Of a stretch of 64,000 bases of DNA, positions 23,349 to 33,161 are shown piece by piece; position 1 is the stretch's first letter; each line of letters opens with the position of its first letter. Source of the stretch: Planotetraspora phitsanulokensis (GTDB taxonomy: Bacteria > Actinomycetota > Actinomycetes > Streptosporangiales > Streptosporangiaceae); assembly GCF_016863295.1 (NCBI RefSeq), contig NZ_BOOP01000040.1, positions 1-64,000 of the forward strand, in the 5' to 3' direction. Both the position numbers and the translations under genes were made by a program. The notes beneath the pieces are model-generated. The model was not told the origin of the DNA. It did not search any database and saw only the letters and a list, made by a program, of their open reading frames with translations.

Positions 23349-24302
23349 TCACAACCCCCTGCCGGCGTACTGCGGCACCGTCACCATCGGCGGGCGCTCG
23401 GCCACCGTGACGTCTCTGACCAGTGGATCGTGACCGGACAGACCTCGGCGGAACTGGGTCACCCGGGCCGACGGGACATGCAGGGAAACGATCTTTCCCT
23501 GCCGTTCGAGACGGGACCACGCGGTGTGCATGATCTGACCGGCCATCCCCCCGAGCGCCTCGGTCGACTGGTGGGAGTGCACCCGCCTGCCCAGGTCGAC
23601 CTGGGCCAGGGCGTCGAGCCCGGCGAACTCGAGCAGGTCGATCAGTAAGGCCAGCTCGACGCCGTACCCGCTCACGAAGGGCACCCGCTCCAGCGCGCTG
23701 CGCCGTCCGGCGTACTCCCCCGACAGCGGCTGGACGAAGCCGGCGAGCAGCGGCCAGTGGAGGTTGAGCAGCGGCCGCGCGACGAGCTCGGTGACCCGCC
23801 CGCCCGCGCCCTGCACCCCGGACAGCGGCCTGTCGTAGCAGCCCTTCACGTACGCGACCGAGGGGTCCGTCAGGAGCGGCCCGAGCAGCCCGGTCACGAA
23901 CGAGGTGCGGAACTCCCGCAGGTCGGCGTCGATGAAGACGACGAGGTCGCCCGTCGTCACCGCGAGCGACTTCCACAGCGCCTCACCCTTGCCGTCGAGG
24001 GGTTCCAGCTCGCACAGGATCTCGTCCTGCGCGAAGACCTTCGCCCCGGCCTGTACGGCCTGCGCCGCGGTGTCGTCGGTCGACCGGGAGTCGATGACGA
24101 CGAGCTCGTCGACCAGGGGCACCGATTCGACGAGGTCACGCCGGATCGCACCGACGATCTCCCCCACCGTCTCGGCCTCGTCGCGCGCCGGGAGCACCAC
24201 ACTGATCCGCGTGGCCCCCTTGGCCGCCATCAGGGTGCCGACCGGCCAGTCGGCGGAGGACGTGGTGCGGCTGCGCAGCCAGGATTCGACCTCAGGCAGC
24301 AC
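23349..24302 (-). CDS. gpgS: Glucosyl-3-phosphoglycerate synthase
   Basis: A 317-residue GT81-type glycosyltransferase that makes glucosyl-3-phosphoglycerate, the first step towards glucosylglycerate and, in mycobacteria, methylglucose lipopolysaccharide. Typical features are ISVVLPARDEAETVGEIV, VVIDSRSTDDTA, the KGEALWKSL loop, the metal-binding IDADL, and QPLSGEYAGRRS followed by GYGVELALLIDL. The GTG start at 24302 follows GAGAGGA. It sits 94 bp downstream of the ramB-like gene on the same strand. The family assignment is strong. Confidence 0.93.
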   Translation of the reverse strand: MLPEVESWLRSRTTSSADWPVGTLMAAKGATRISVVLPARDEAETVGEIVGAIRRDLVESVPLVDELVVIDSRSTDDTAAQAVQAGAKVFAQDEILCELEPLDGKGEALWKSLAVTTGDLVVFIDADLREFRTSFVTGLLGPLLTDPSVAYVKGCYDRPLSGVQGAGGRVTELVARPLLNLHWPLLAGFVQPLSGEYAGRRSALERVPFVSGYGVELALLIDLLEFAGLDALAQVDLGRRVHSHQSTEALGGMAGQIMHTAWSRLERQGKIVSLHVPSARVTQFRRGLSGHDPLVRDVTVAERPPMVTVPQYAGRGL

Positions 24303-24396
24303 GCATGATCCTCTCGTCGCCCTGTGAGTCCACGGCCATCACCCTACGGTGCGCCGGTCCGACTCCGGAGCCCCGGGGACCCGGACGAGAGGGTGG

Positions 24397-25866
24397 TCAG
24401 GACGACGCATGGCGGTCGAGGAAGGCGTAGACGTCCGCCTCGTCGACGCCGGGGAACGAACCGGGCGGCAGAGCGGCCAGGATGTGCGAGTTCGCCAGGA
24501 CCGAGGGCCAGGCGTACCCCTCCCACCGTTGCGCCAGATCAGCGGGCGGCCGCCGGCAGCACTCGCCGTTCGGGCAGTTGGACTTGGTCCTGCTGGTCGT
24601 CTCCCTGCCGCGGAACCAGCGCGACTCCCGGTACGGCACGCCGAGCGTGATCGCGAAGTCCTTCTCGTGCGAAGGGTCGACGTGGGCGACGCAGAAGTAG
24701 GTCCCCGTGGGGGTGTCCGAGTACTGGTAGTACAGCGAGAACCGGTCGGGCGACTGGAACACCTGCCGGCCGGACCACCTCAGGCAGAGTCGCTGCCCCT
24801 CGATGGCCCCCTGCTCGTCGGCGGGGAAGACGATTCCGTCGTTCTCGTAGGCCTTGTAGATGATCCCGCCCGCGTCGTTGCGCACGAAGTGGCACACGAG
24901 GTCGAGGTGACGGGTGGCGAGGTTGGTGAACCTGTGGGCCGCCATCTCGTAGGAGACCGCGAAGACGTCCCGGAGGTCCTCGACGGACAGCGCCTTGTCC
25001 TGCTTGGCCTCCAGCAGGTACGGCACGGCCGCCGTCTCCGGGACCAGGACGGCCGCCGCGAAGTAGTTCGCCTCGACCCGCTGGCGCAGGAAGTCGGCGA
25101 AGTCGCGGGGCTTGTGGTGCTGAAGCGCGAAGTGGCCGAGGGTCTGCAGCAGGATCGTCCGGGGCGTGTGCATTCCGAGCTGTTCGCGCTTGAGGTAGAT
25201 CCGCCGGTTCCTGAGGTCGGTCACCGACCGGGCGGAGCGCGGCAGGTCCTGCGCCTGGTGGACGGTGAACCCGAAGTGCGAGACCAGCGCCTGGACGGTG
25301 CTCTCCGACAGCGCGCCCATCCGGTAGCCCACCGCCGCGAGGGCCTCGGCGGCGGCCTGCTCGATGTCCTCGAAGTAGTTGCCCAGCTCCCGCTGCTCGC
25401 GGCGCAGGTCGGCGTTGGCCGCACGCGCCTCCTCCGGGGTGGCCGTGCCCTTCGCCTCGCGCGCCTTGAGCTCGTCGAACAGGCCGAGGATGTGCTCCAG
25501 CACGTCGTTCGGCACCCGGGCGGAGACCTTGAGCCGGCTCAGTCCGAGGCTCGTGTAGAGCGGATCGCGCTGGGCCTCCTCCAGGGCGATCTCCAGCTGG
25601 GCCCGCCGGTTGGGCGCCTGCCTGCGGAGCAGTTCCTCGACGGGGACGCTCAGCGCGGCGGCCAGGGCCTTCAGCAGCGACAACTTCGGCTCGCGCTTGC
25701 CGTTCTCCAGGAGGGAGAGCTGGCTGGGCGCGCGCCCCACGCGCTCACCCAGCTCGGAGAGGGTGAGCCCACGTTGCCTGCGCAGGTGCTTCAGGCGTTG
25801 ACCGAAGGCCAGAAGGTCCAGCTCCTGCGTCAAAGACAGTGGTTCTTCACCCAGCAAGGACGGCAT
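24397..25866 (-). CDS. ramB: RamB/ScfR-type regulator (XRE helix-turn-helix, short-chain fatty-acyl regulator)
   Basis: A 489-residue regulator. An XRE helix-turn-helix lies at residues 22-80 (GLTLSELGERVGRAPSQLSL). The middle contains a degenerate IrrE/ImmA-like segment (RTILLQTLGHFALQHH), and the C-terminal third is the short-chain fatty-acyl-regulator domain, including SNCPNGECCRRP. It is divergent from the isocitrate lyase gene, exactly the arrangement in which RamB controls aceA in corynebacteria and mycobacteria, so regulation of the glyoxylate shunt by acetate or propionate is well supported by context. The symbol is by family and synteny. Confidence 0.92.
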   Translation of the reverse strand: MPSLLGEEPLSLTQELDLLAFGQRLKHLRRQRGLTLSELGERVGRAPSQLSLLENGKREPKLSLLKALAAALSVPVEELLRRQAPNRRAQLEIALEEAQRDPLYTSLGLSRLKVSARVPNDVLEHILGLFDELKAREAKGTATPEEARAANADLRREQRELGNYFEDIEQAAAEALAAVGYRMGALSESTVQALVSHFGFTVHQAQDLPRSARSVTDLRNRRIYLKREQLGMHTPRTILLQTLGHFALQHHKPRDFADFLRQRVEANYFAAAVLVPETAAVPYLLEAKQDKALSVEDLRDVFAVSYEMAAHRFTNLATRHLDLVCHFVRNDAGGIIYKAYENDGIVFPADEQGAIEGQRLCLRWSGRQVFQSPDRFSLYYQYSDTPTGTYFCVAHVDPSHEKDFAITLGVPYRESRWFRGRETTSRTKSNCPNGECCRRPPADLAQRWEGYAWPSVLANSHILAALPPGSFPGVDEADVYAFLDRHASS

Positions 25867-26109
25867 GGCTCGATCCTAGGCGGAATTTCCTCCATTTTTC
25901 CAGCCTCTCCCGTGCCTCTGTGCTCAGATTGGTCTAGTCCATGCGGAAAGACTTGCGATTCTTCTCCTTGAAATACCGGCAGGTATTCGATTTAGGGGAA
26001 TTCTTTTCGTTCTTTCGACACATCTCGCCTTGTTGATCTCTATCGCCGGGAAGAAACTCGGAACAAGCACCCAGGTGACGGCAGAGCACGCAACGAGGGA
26101 GTGACGGAC
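25867..26109. promoter_or_regulatory. Divergent ramB/aceA control region
   Basis: This 243-bp AT-richer spacer holds both promoters. It contains a perfect inverted repeat AATACC-GGCA-GGTATT (25972-25987) and AAAGACTTGCGA at about 25947, the closest thing I see to the TTTGCAAA-type RamB motif. Which of these is the operator is not settled by inspection. Confidence 0.5.
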
Positions 26110-27400
<1,291 letters not shown>

Positions 27401-27402
<2 letters not shown>

Positions 27403-27429
27403 TCACTGATCAACTCGGGCACAGTGATC
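27401..27429 (+). terminator. Short hairpin after aceA
   Basis: GATCACTG (27401-27408) pairs perfectly with CAGTGATC (27422-27429) across a 13-nt loop, starting within the aceA stop codon. It may terminate or protect the aceA transcript. Confidence 0.4.
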
Positions 27430-27581
27430 GATGAGGCTCACTGACCCCGGCGACGGCACTGCCGGTCGGAAACCCAGGCCCCGTCACGGAGCCGCAGGTC
27501 ACCCCTCGGGATCTGACGGCCACCGGCGGGGCCTGACCGTGCCCGGACGCGCACGCCCGGGCCGGCGCAGGGTGACGCGCG

Positions 27582-28385
27582 TCAGGCCCGTTCGGCCCGG
27601 GCGTACCAGCGGCCGTCGACCGAGTCGAGCCGGAGCGGCCGGCCGAAGCAGTCCGACAGAGCGGGACCGGTGAGGACCTCCTCCACCGGACCTGCCGCGA
27701 GCACACGCGTGTCCTTCATCAGCAGCGCATGGGTGGTGGTGGCGGGCACCTCCTCCAGGTGATGCGTGACCAGGACGGTCGTCAGCCCGTCACGCGTGCT
27801 CGCGAGGTCTTCCAGCGCCTCGATCAGGTCCTCCCGCGCGGGCAGGTCGAGGCCGGCGAACGGCTCGTCGAGAAGCAGGATCGCCGGGTCGGCCATCAGC
27901 GCCCTCGCCACCCGGATCCGCGCCTTCTCCCCCTGGGAGCAGACCAGAAAAGGGCGGTCGGCCAGCTCCTTGCAGCCGAGATCGGCCAGCATCCGGTGGG
28001 CCCGCTCCCTCTCGGCGTCCCCGTACCGGTCCCAGAGCGGCGCGCTGGTCCCGGTGTGCCCGGTGAGGACCACCGTCAGCGCCGTCGCGGCCTCCTCCTC
28101 GAGGAGTGCCTCGTCGACCAGCCGCTGGCTGGCGGCCACCAGCCCGATGTCCCGCCGCAGCTCCCGCAGGTCGGTCCGGCCGAGCCGCCGCCCCAGCACC
28201 GTGGCGCTTCCCGAGCTCGGGTGGCGTACGGCCGCGGCCACCGAGAGCATCGTCGTCTTGCCGGCGCCGTTGGGTCCCAGCAGAACCCAGTGCTGCCCGT
28301 GATCCACCCTCCAGTTCACCTCGGACACCAGGGTGCGGCCGACCACGCGGACGGTCATGTCGTTCAGTTCGAGCGCTGCCTCCAT
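27582..28385 (-). CDS. Stand-alone ABC transporter ATP-binding protein
   Basis: A 267-residue ABC ATPase. The Walker A is GPNGAGKTT (about residues 38-46), Walker B ILLLDEPFAGLD, and the H-loop VTHHLEEVP. The signature motif is VCSQGEKARIRVARAL, with CSQGE instead of LSGGQ, a variation typical of the YlmA/ModF-like stand-alone ATPases. No permease lies beside it, so it could serve a permease elsewhere or act as a non-transport ATPase. It is downstream of the second kinase gene on the same strand, 37 bp away. Confidence 0.87.
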   Translation of the reverse strand: MEAALELNDMTVRVVGRTLVSEVNWRVDHGQHWVLLGPNGAGKTTMLSVAAAVRHPSSGSATVLGRRLGRTDLRELRRDIGLVAASQRLVDEALLEEEAATALTVVLTGHTGTSAPLWDRYGDAERERAHRMLADLGCKELADRPFLVCSQGEKARIRVARALMADPAILLLDEPFAGLDLPAREDLIEALEDLASTRDGLTTVLVTHHLEEVPATTTHALLMKDTRVLAAGPVEEVLTGPALSDCFGRPLRLDSVDGRWYARAERA

Positions 28386-28422
28386 GCGCCCAAGGATGCA
28401 CCACGCCCGTGTGCGGTCAGCC

Positions 28423-29895
28423 TCACGGGGGGACGGGGGTCGGGCTCGGAGTGGGGCTCGGCTCTGGGCTGGGCACGGGCGAGGGGCTCGGCTGTGGTGG
28501 AACGCCGCTGTCGTCGGGGGACGGCTGGGGGCCGGCGGGAGACGACGGCGCGGGCGTCGGCGGTCGCGACGGGCCGCAGTCCTTCGCCCGGCCCGCCCGG
28601 GAGAAACACGGGTCCACCGGCGGGAGCGACGGCCACGGCGCCTCCACCCTCACGACGGGAACGGCCGCCGTCGCGGTGACGGTCGTGCGGATGACCGGGT
28701 TCGGCTCGGTCGCCGACGGACGCGGAGGCGGCGGCGTCTGCTGGGGAACCGACGCGCCCTCGTCCCCCGGCATCACCACGGGGGCGGGGGGCGGCGGCTC
28801 GGTGTCGCCTCTGAGGCGCGCCACCCCGGACCCCGTGGCCACCACGGTCATCGCGGCGATCGTGACCGTCGCCAGGGCCGCGAACCCGGCGTGGGTGACG
28901 TGGCCGCCCGCCCTGCGGCGCGACGTCCGGCCGGCCGGACGCTCGGCCGTGTCCTGCTCGTCGTTCTCCGGGTACGGCACCGCCTGCCAGATCTCCGCCA
29001 TGATGCGGCCGACGGCGTGGCGGACGTCTCCCGGCATGGCGATCCCGCCCACCGCGAGCAGCGCGGACAGCAGTTCCCCGGCGTCGGGGCGTTCGGCGGG
29101 CTCCTTGCGCAGCGCCGCGGAGACGCTGTCCCAGAGCAGCCTGGGCACGCCCGCGATGCGCGGCTCCTCCACCAGGATCCGCCGGCTGACCACGTCGAGC
29201 TCCCCCGTGCCGAACGGATGGAGTCCGGTGGCGGCGAAGGCGACGAGGCAGCCCCACGAGAAGACGTCCGAGGCCGGGATGGCGGGGCCGCCGGTCAGCC
29301 GTTCGGGGGCGACCCAGCCGGGGCTGCCCATGATCTGGCCCGCCTGGGTGTGGGCGGTGGCGGTGTCCACGTCGCGGGCGATTCCGAAGTCGATGACGTA
29401 GGGACCGCGGGGAGAAAGCAGCACGTTCGCCGGCTTGAGGTCGCGGTGGACCAGGCCGGCTTCGTGGGTGGCGAGCAGGGCGGCCGCCGCGCCGAGCGCC
29501 ACGCCGTACGCGAGATCGGGGGTGAGCGGTCCGCCGTCGACGACCACCTGGGAGAGCGCGGGCCCGGGGATGTACTCCGTGACCAGGTAGGGCCGGTCGC
29601 GGTCGAAGCCGTCCTCGATCACGGTCGCGGTGTGGAAGGGCACCACGCGCCGGGAGAACTCGGCCTCCTCGGCGAACCTCGCGCGGAGCGTGGGGTCCGA
29701 CAGGTGCATCGAGTGGGGGGTCTTCACCGCCACCAGGCCGCCCTCGGGACGCTCGGCCAGGTAGACCACGCCCATGCCGCCGCTGCCGAGACGGCCGAGA
29801 AGCAGGTACCGCCCGATGATCACCGGATCGCCCACCGTCAGCGGCCGCACGCCCCGGGGCATGCCGTTCTGGGGGCCGTTTCCGCCACGCGCCAT
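28423..29895 (-). CDS. Serine/threonine protein kinase with Pro-rich extracellular tail
   Basis: A 490-residue Hanks-type kinase. Glycine loop LGSGGMGVVYL (36-46), catalytic Lys58 in VAVKT, HRDLKPANVLL (Asp152) and DFG (169-171) are intact. A membrane helix lies at about 336-357, followed by a disordered extracellular tail almost entirely of Pro, Ser, Thr and Glu, ending in SPSPVPSPEPSPTPSPTP. Such tails may reach through the wall; sensing function is unknown. The ATG at 29895 behind GAGAGAGG is preferred to a GTG 33 bp upstream. A 13-bp palindrome lies just upstream. Confidence 0.9.
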   Translation of the reverse strand: MARGGNGPQNGMPRGVRPLTVGDPVIIGRYLLLGRLGSGGMGVVYLAERPEGGLVAVKTPHSMHLSDPTLRARFAEEAEFSRRVVPFHTATVIEDGFDRDRPYLVTEYIPGPALSQVVVDGGPLTPDLAYGVALGAAAALLATHEAGLVHRDLKPANVLLSPRGPYVIDFGIARDVDTATAHTQAGQIMGSPGWVAPERLTGGPAIPASDVFSWGCLVAFAATGLHPFGTGELDVVSRRILVEEPRIAGVPRLLWDSVSAALRKEPAERPDAGELLSALLAVGGIAMPGDVRHAVGRIMAEIWQAVPYPENDEQDTAERPAGRTSRRRAGGHVTHAGFAALATVTIAAMTVVATGSGVARLRGDTEPPPPAPVVMPGDEGASVPQQTPPPPRPSATEPNPVIRTTVTATAAVPVVRVEAPWPSLPPVDPCFSRAGRAKDCGPSRPPTPAPSSPAGPQPSPDDSGVPPQPSPSPVPSPEPSPTPSPTPVPP

Positions 29896-29928
29896 CCGGA
29901 AGCTGCCTCTCTCACGGAAGTACCGCAC

Positions 29929-29941
29929 AGCACACTGTGCT
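29929..29941. promoter_or_regulatory. Palindrome upstream of the kinase gene
   Basis: AGCACA-C-TGTGCT is a perfect inverted repeat about 35 bp before the kinase start. Beyond it, AGGTAAGG occurs twice, 22 bp apart (29987 and 30009). These look like binding sites; the regulators are unknown. Confidence 0.4.
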
Positions 29942-30069
29942 CTCTTGGAACGCGCCAGGGGCGGTACTGACCGGAAGCGGCATGCGAGGTAAGGCCAATG
30001 GCACCTTTAGGTAAGGGGAATACGGGAAACCGCAGGTCACAAGCGTCTCATTGGTTACAAATGGCTACA

Positions 30070-31050
30070 TCACGCGGCTTCCTGCCCCGGTTGCGCGGAC
30101 CGCGCCTCGACCGCTCCGATGAAGCGGGAGATGTGCTGGAAGACCAGTCGCGCCTCGGGGACGACGTCGGCGAGGATCGCGAAGACGTGGGGCATGCGGT
30201 TCCACTCTTCGTAGGTCACCGGGACGCCGTTCTCCCTGGCGCTGAGCGCGACCCGGCGGCCGTCGTCACGAAGGATCTCCGTGGAACCCGTCACGATCAT
30301 GAGCGGGGGGATGCCGGTGTAGTCGCCGAACACGGGCGACACCAGGGGGTCGCGGCAGTCGAGGCCGTCGGTCCAGCGCCGGGCCAGCCAGTCCACCCGG
30401 CCCGCGGGCAACAGGGGGTCGGCCCAGCAGTTGACCCGCCTGCGCACGTCACTGAGGTCGGTCCAGGGCGACATGCAGATCGCGGCGGCGGGCAGCGGGC
30501 GCCCCTGGTCACGCAGGGAGAGCAGGGTGGCGAGGGCCAGGTGGCCGCCGGCCGAGTCGCCGGCGAACAGGATGTCCTTGGGGGCGTGCCCCCGGTCGAG
30601 CAGGAACTGGTAGGCCTCGAGGGCGTCGGTCAGCGAGTGGGCGAGGGTGTGGATCGGTCCCTGCCGGTAGTCGATCGCCAGCACCGGCCGCTTGGCGACC
30701 GCCGACAGCCTCCAGGTGATCGGGCGATGCGTGGCGGCGGAGCAGATGAAGTAGGCGCCGCCGTGAAAGTACAGCAGCACCTTGCTCTCATCTACGTCGT
30801 CCCCGCCCCTCACCCACTCGCCCGCGCAGGACTCGAATCGCTCCTGTCGTATCGTGACGTGCTTGGGGAGGATCCCGGGAACCCGCTCGCCGAGACAGAT
30901 CAACCGGCTGGCCACCGCCATGCCGGTCGTGTTGCGGAGGAGGATGGTGGAGATCGGTTTCATCGTGCCGCGCAGGACCCCGTTGAGCGCTGCCGCCTGC
31001 CAGCTGACCGGATATTCCGGATGAATGTCCGTGTCGATCTCATCCGACAT
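30070..31050 (-). CDS. Alpha/beta hydrolase, hormone-sensitive-lipase family esterase
   Basis: A 326-residue esterase of bacterial family IV. The oxyanion-hole motif YFHGGAYF (His96-Gly98) and nucleophile motif GDSAGGHLA (Ser166) are canonical, and the acid and histidine are in VTGSTEILRDD and RMPHVFA. It would hydrolyse short- to medium-chain esters in the cytoplasm; no signal peptide is present. The ATG at 31050 is chosen because GGGAGGT precedes it; a further upstream start is 36 bp away. It is divergent from the DUF3052 gene and has 11-bp-phased repeats in its promoter region. Confidence 0.9.
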   Translation of the reverse strand: MSDEIDTDIHPEYPVSWQAAALNGVLRGTMKPISTILLRNTTGMAVASRLICLGERVPGILPKHVTIRQERFESCAGEWVRGGDDVDESKVLLYFHGGAYFICSAATHRPITWRLSAVAKRPVLAIDYRQGPIHTLAHSLTDALEAYQFLLDRGHAPKDILFAGDSAGGHLALATLLSLRDQGRPLPAAAICMSPWTDLSDVRRRVNCWADPLLPAGRVDWLARRWTDGLDCRDPLVSPVFGDYTGIPPLMIVTGSTEILRDDGRRVALSARENGVPVTYEEWNRMPHVFAILADVVPEARLVFQHISRFIGAVEARSAQPGQEAA

Positions 31051-31117
31051 GCAAACCTCCCAAAAGGGACATACCCGGCTAGGCAATCGTTCTACCGGTT
31101 GGTACGTTTCTCCCGCC

Positions 31118-31136
31118 TTACAGAGTTGTTACAGAG
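31118..31136. promoter_or_regulatory. Direct repeats in 11-bp phase
   Basis: TTACAGAG occurs at 31118-31125 and again at 31129-31136, with a related TAACG following. The 11-bp period equals one helical turn and is the arrangement used by OmpR/PhoB-type response regulators; this is suggestive only. Confidence 0.35.
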
Positions 31137-31169
31137 CGGTAACGTTCACAGTGCGAGGATCCCCCCGAT

Positions 31170-31553
31170 ATGAGCGAATATGCCGGAATCCCGCTGGTGA
31201 GGAAGCTCGGGATCAGGCCGGGGCATCTCGTCCGGCTCTTCGGGACCCCGCCCGATCCTTCGGAACTGGGCATCGAGGGCGACGACGGCCCCGGGCCGTA
31301 CGACGTGATCCTGCTCTTCTGCCGCGACGAGGCGGCGCTGGCGCGGTGGTTCCCGGCGGCACTGGAGACGCTCGCACGCGACGGCGGGCTCTGGGTCTGC
31401 TGGCCGAAGAAGTCGAGCAGGGTGGCGACCGACCTGTCCGACGACAGAGTCAGGACCTTCGGCCTCGGCCAGGGCCTGGTCGACAACAAGGTCTGCGCCG
31501 TCGACGCCGTCTGGTCGGGGCTGCGTTTCGTCTATCGCCTGGCCGACCGATGA
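31170..31553 (+). CDS. DUF3052 domain-containing protein
   Basis: A 127-residue actinobacterial DUF3052 protein. Characteristic segments are AGIPLVRKLGIRPGHLVRL, a YDVILLFC strand, GGLWVCWPKKSS and GLVDNKVCAVDAVWSGLRFV. Function is unknown. In many actinobacteria it is a single conserved gene. It is followed by the ABC exporter genes after 53 bp on the same strand and could be co-transcribed with them. Confidence 0.9.
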   Translation: MSEYAGIPLVRKLGIRPGHLVRLFGTPPDPSELGIEGDDGPGPYDVILLFCRDEAALARWFPAALETLARDGGLWVCWPKKSSRVATDLSDDRVRTFGLGQGLVDNKVCAVDAVWSGLRFVYRLADR

Positions 31554-31606
31554 CTTAAGATCAGCGGGTTCCCCGGCCTTGGAGGTGCCCGCTCTTCACC
31601 CTCTAT

Positions 31607-32380
31607 GTGCGGCTGATCGGTTTCGGCTTCCGCAGGCACGCGACCTACTGGGCGGCCGCGGCGGCGGGCGCGTTCACCAACACCGTCTTCGGGATCCTCC
31701 GCGCGTACGTGCTGATCGCCCTCTGGCAGGCGCGGCCCGGCCTCGGCGGATACGGGGTCGTCGAGGCGGTGACCTTCTGCTTCCTGACCCAGTCGTACAT
31801 CGGGCCGATGCAGGTTTTCGGCGGAGGCCTGGACCTCCCCCAGCGGATCCGCACCGGAGACGTCGCCCTCGATCTCGTGCGCCCCGCGTCGCTCCAGCTC
31901 TGGAGCCTTTCCGAGGACCTCGGGCGGGCCGCCTACCTCTTCGTCGCCCGCAGCGTCCCGCCCACCCTGGTCGGCGCCCTGCTGTTCGGCATCGTGCTCC
32001 CCGCGGGCCTGGCCACATGGGCCGCGTTCATGGTCAGCTTCGTCCTCGGCGTCGTCGTCAGCTTCGGCTGGCGTTACCTGGTCGCGCTCGCCACCTGCTG
32101 GGTGATCGACGACCGCGGGCTCTCGGTCCTCTCGATGATCCTGACCACGTTCTTCAGCGGTCTCATGCTGCCGCTGGTGATCTTCCCCGGCTGGCTGGGC
32201 ACGCTCGCGCGGGCGCTGCCCTGGGCGGCCATGGTCCAGGTGCCCGCCGACGTGTACCTCGGGAAGACCCCGGTCGCCGGCTCCCTCGCCTTCCAGGCGT
32301 TCTGGGCGGCCGTCCTGCTCGGCGCCGGCGCCCTGGCCACGGCCGCCGCCCGCCGCAAGGTGGTGATCCAGGGTGGTTAG
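31607..32380 (+). CDS. ABC-2 type transporter permease
   Basis: A 257-residue permease of the ABC2_membrane_6 type with about six hydrophobic helices (for example FGWRYLVALATCWVI, LSMILTTFFSGLMLPLVIF) and a characteristic first loop GDVALDLVRPASLQLW. With the next two genes it forms a compact exporter: two different permeases and one ATPase. The GTG at 31607 has no good ribosome site and no better in-frame start exists. The exported substrate is unknown; relatives are implicated in drug, peptide or polysaccharide export. Confidence 0.88.
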   Translation: MRLIGFGFRRHATYWAAAAAGAFTNTVFGILRAYVLIALWQARPGLGGYGVVEAVTFCFLTQSYIGPMQVFGGGLDLPQRIRTGDVALDLVRPASLQLWSLSEDLGRAAYLFVARSVPPTLVGALLFGIVLPAGLATWAAFMVSFVLGVVVSFGWRYLVALATCWVIDDRGLSVLSMILTTFFSGLMLPLVIFPGWLGTLARALPWAAMVQVPADVYLGKTPVAGSLAFQAFWAAVLLGAGALATAAARRKVVIQGG

Positions 32381-33161
32381 GACGTACCTGCTCCTGGTGT
32401 GGGCCTGGACCCGCGCCGCCGCCCAGTACCCCGTCTCCTTCGCCCTCATGACCGTCGGCGGCTTCGTCACCAGCGGCCTCGACATCGCCGTGATCTGGGT
32501 GATCTTCACCAACACCACCAGCCTCGGGGGCTTCGACCTCAGCGAGGTCATGTTCCTGTACGGCACGGCCGCCCTGTCCTTCGCCCTCGCCGACCTGTTG
32601 TTCAGCAACGTCGAGCGGATCAGCCAGCACATCAGGGCCGGCACGTTCGACGTGATACTCATCCGGCCGGTGAGCCCGTTCGTGCAGATCGCGACCGAAC
32701 GGTTCGTGCCGCACCGGATCGGCAAGGTGATCCAGGGCGCCGCGGTCCTCGTGTTCGCGCTGGCCCGCCTCGACGTCCCCCTCGAACGCGGCTGGATGAT
32801 CCCCGTCATGGTCGCCTCCGGCACGGTGATCTTCACGGCGCTCTGGGCGCTGGGCGGCGCGGCGCAGTTCCTGCTCACCAACGCTCCCGAGGTGGCCAAC
32901 GCCTTCACCTACGGAGGCGCGACCCTCACGCAGTACCCCCTCAGCGTCTACGGGGGAGAACTCGTCCGCGGCGTCACCTACGTGCTGCCGCTGGCGTTCG
33001 TGAACTGGCAGCCGGGACTCTACGTGCTCGACCGGGACGATCCGCTCGGCCTGCCGTACTGGCTGCGTTTCCTCTCGCCGGTCGCCGCCGCCGCGATGGC
33101 GCTCGTCGCGGTCCTCGCATGGCGCGCCGGCGTCCGCCACTACCGATCGACAGGGAGCTAG
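32373..33161 (+). CDS. ABC-2 type transporter permease, second subunit
   Basis: A 262-residue permease related to its upstream neighbour. It has about six membrane helices and the loop RAGTFDVILIRPVSPFVQI, the counterpart of the LVRPASLQ loop in the first subunit. The GTG start overlaps the preceding stop by eight bases and its TAG abuts the ATPase ATG, so the three genes are translationally linked. It should heterodimerise with the first permease. Confidence 0.88.
   Translation: MVRTYLLLVWAWTRAAAQYPVSFALMTVGGFVTSGLDIAVIWVIFTNTTSLGGFDLSEVMFLYGTAALSFALADLLFSNVERISQHIRAGTFDVILIRPVSPFVQIATERFVPHRIGKVIQGAAVLVFALARLDVPLERGWMIPVMVASGTVIFTALWALGGAAQFLLTNAPEVANAFTYGGATLTQYPLSVYGGELVRGVTYVLPLAFVNWQPGLYVLDRDDPLGLPYWLRFLSPVAAAAMALVAVLAWRAGVRHYRSTGS

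Noticed and set aside
31118-31136. PHO box
   Set aside because: The 11-bp phasing fits, but the repeat sequence TTACAGAG does not match the GTTCACC-type unit well enough.
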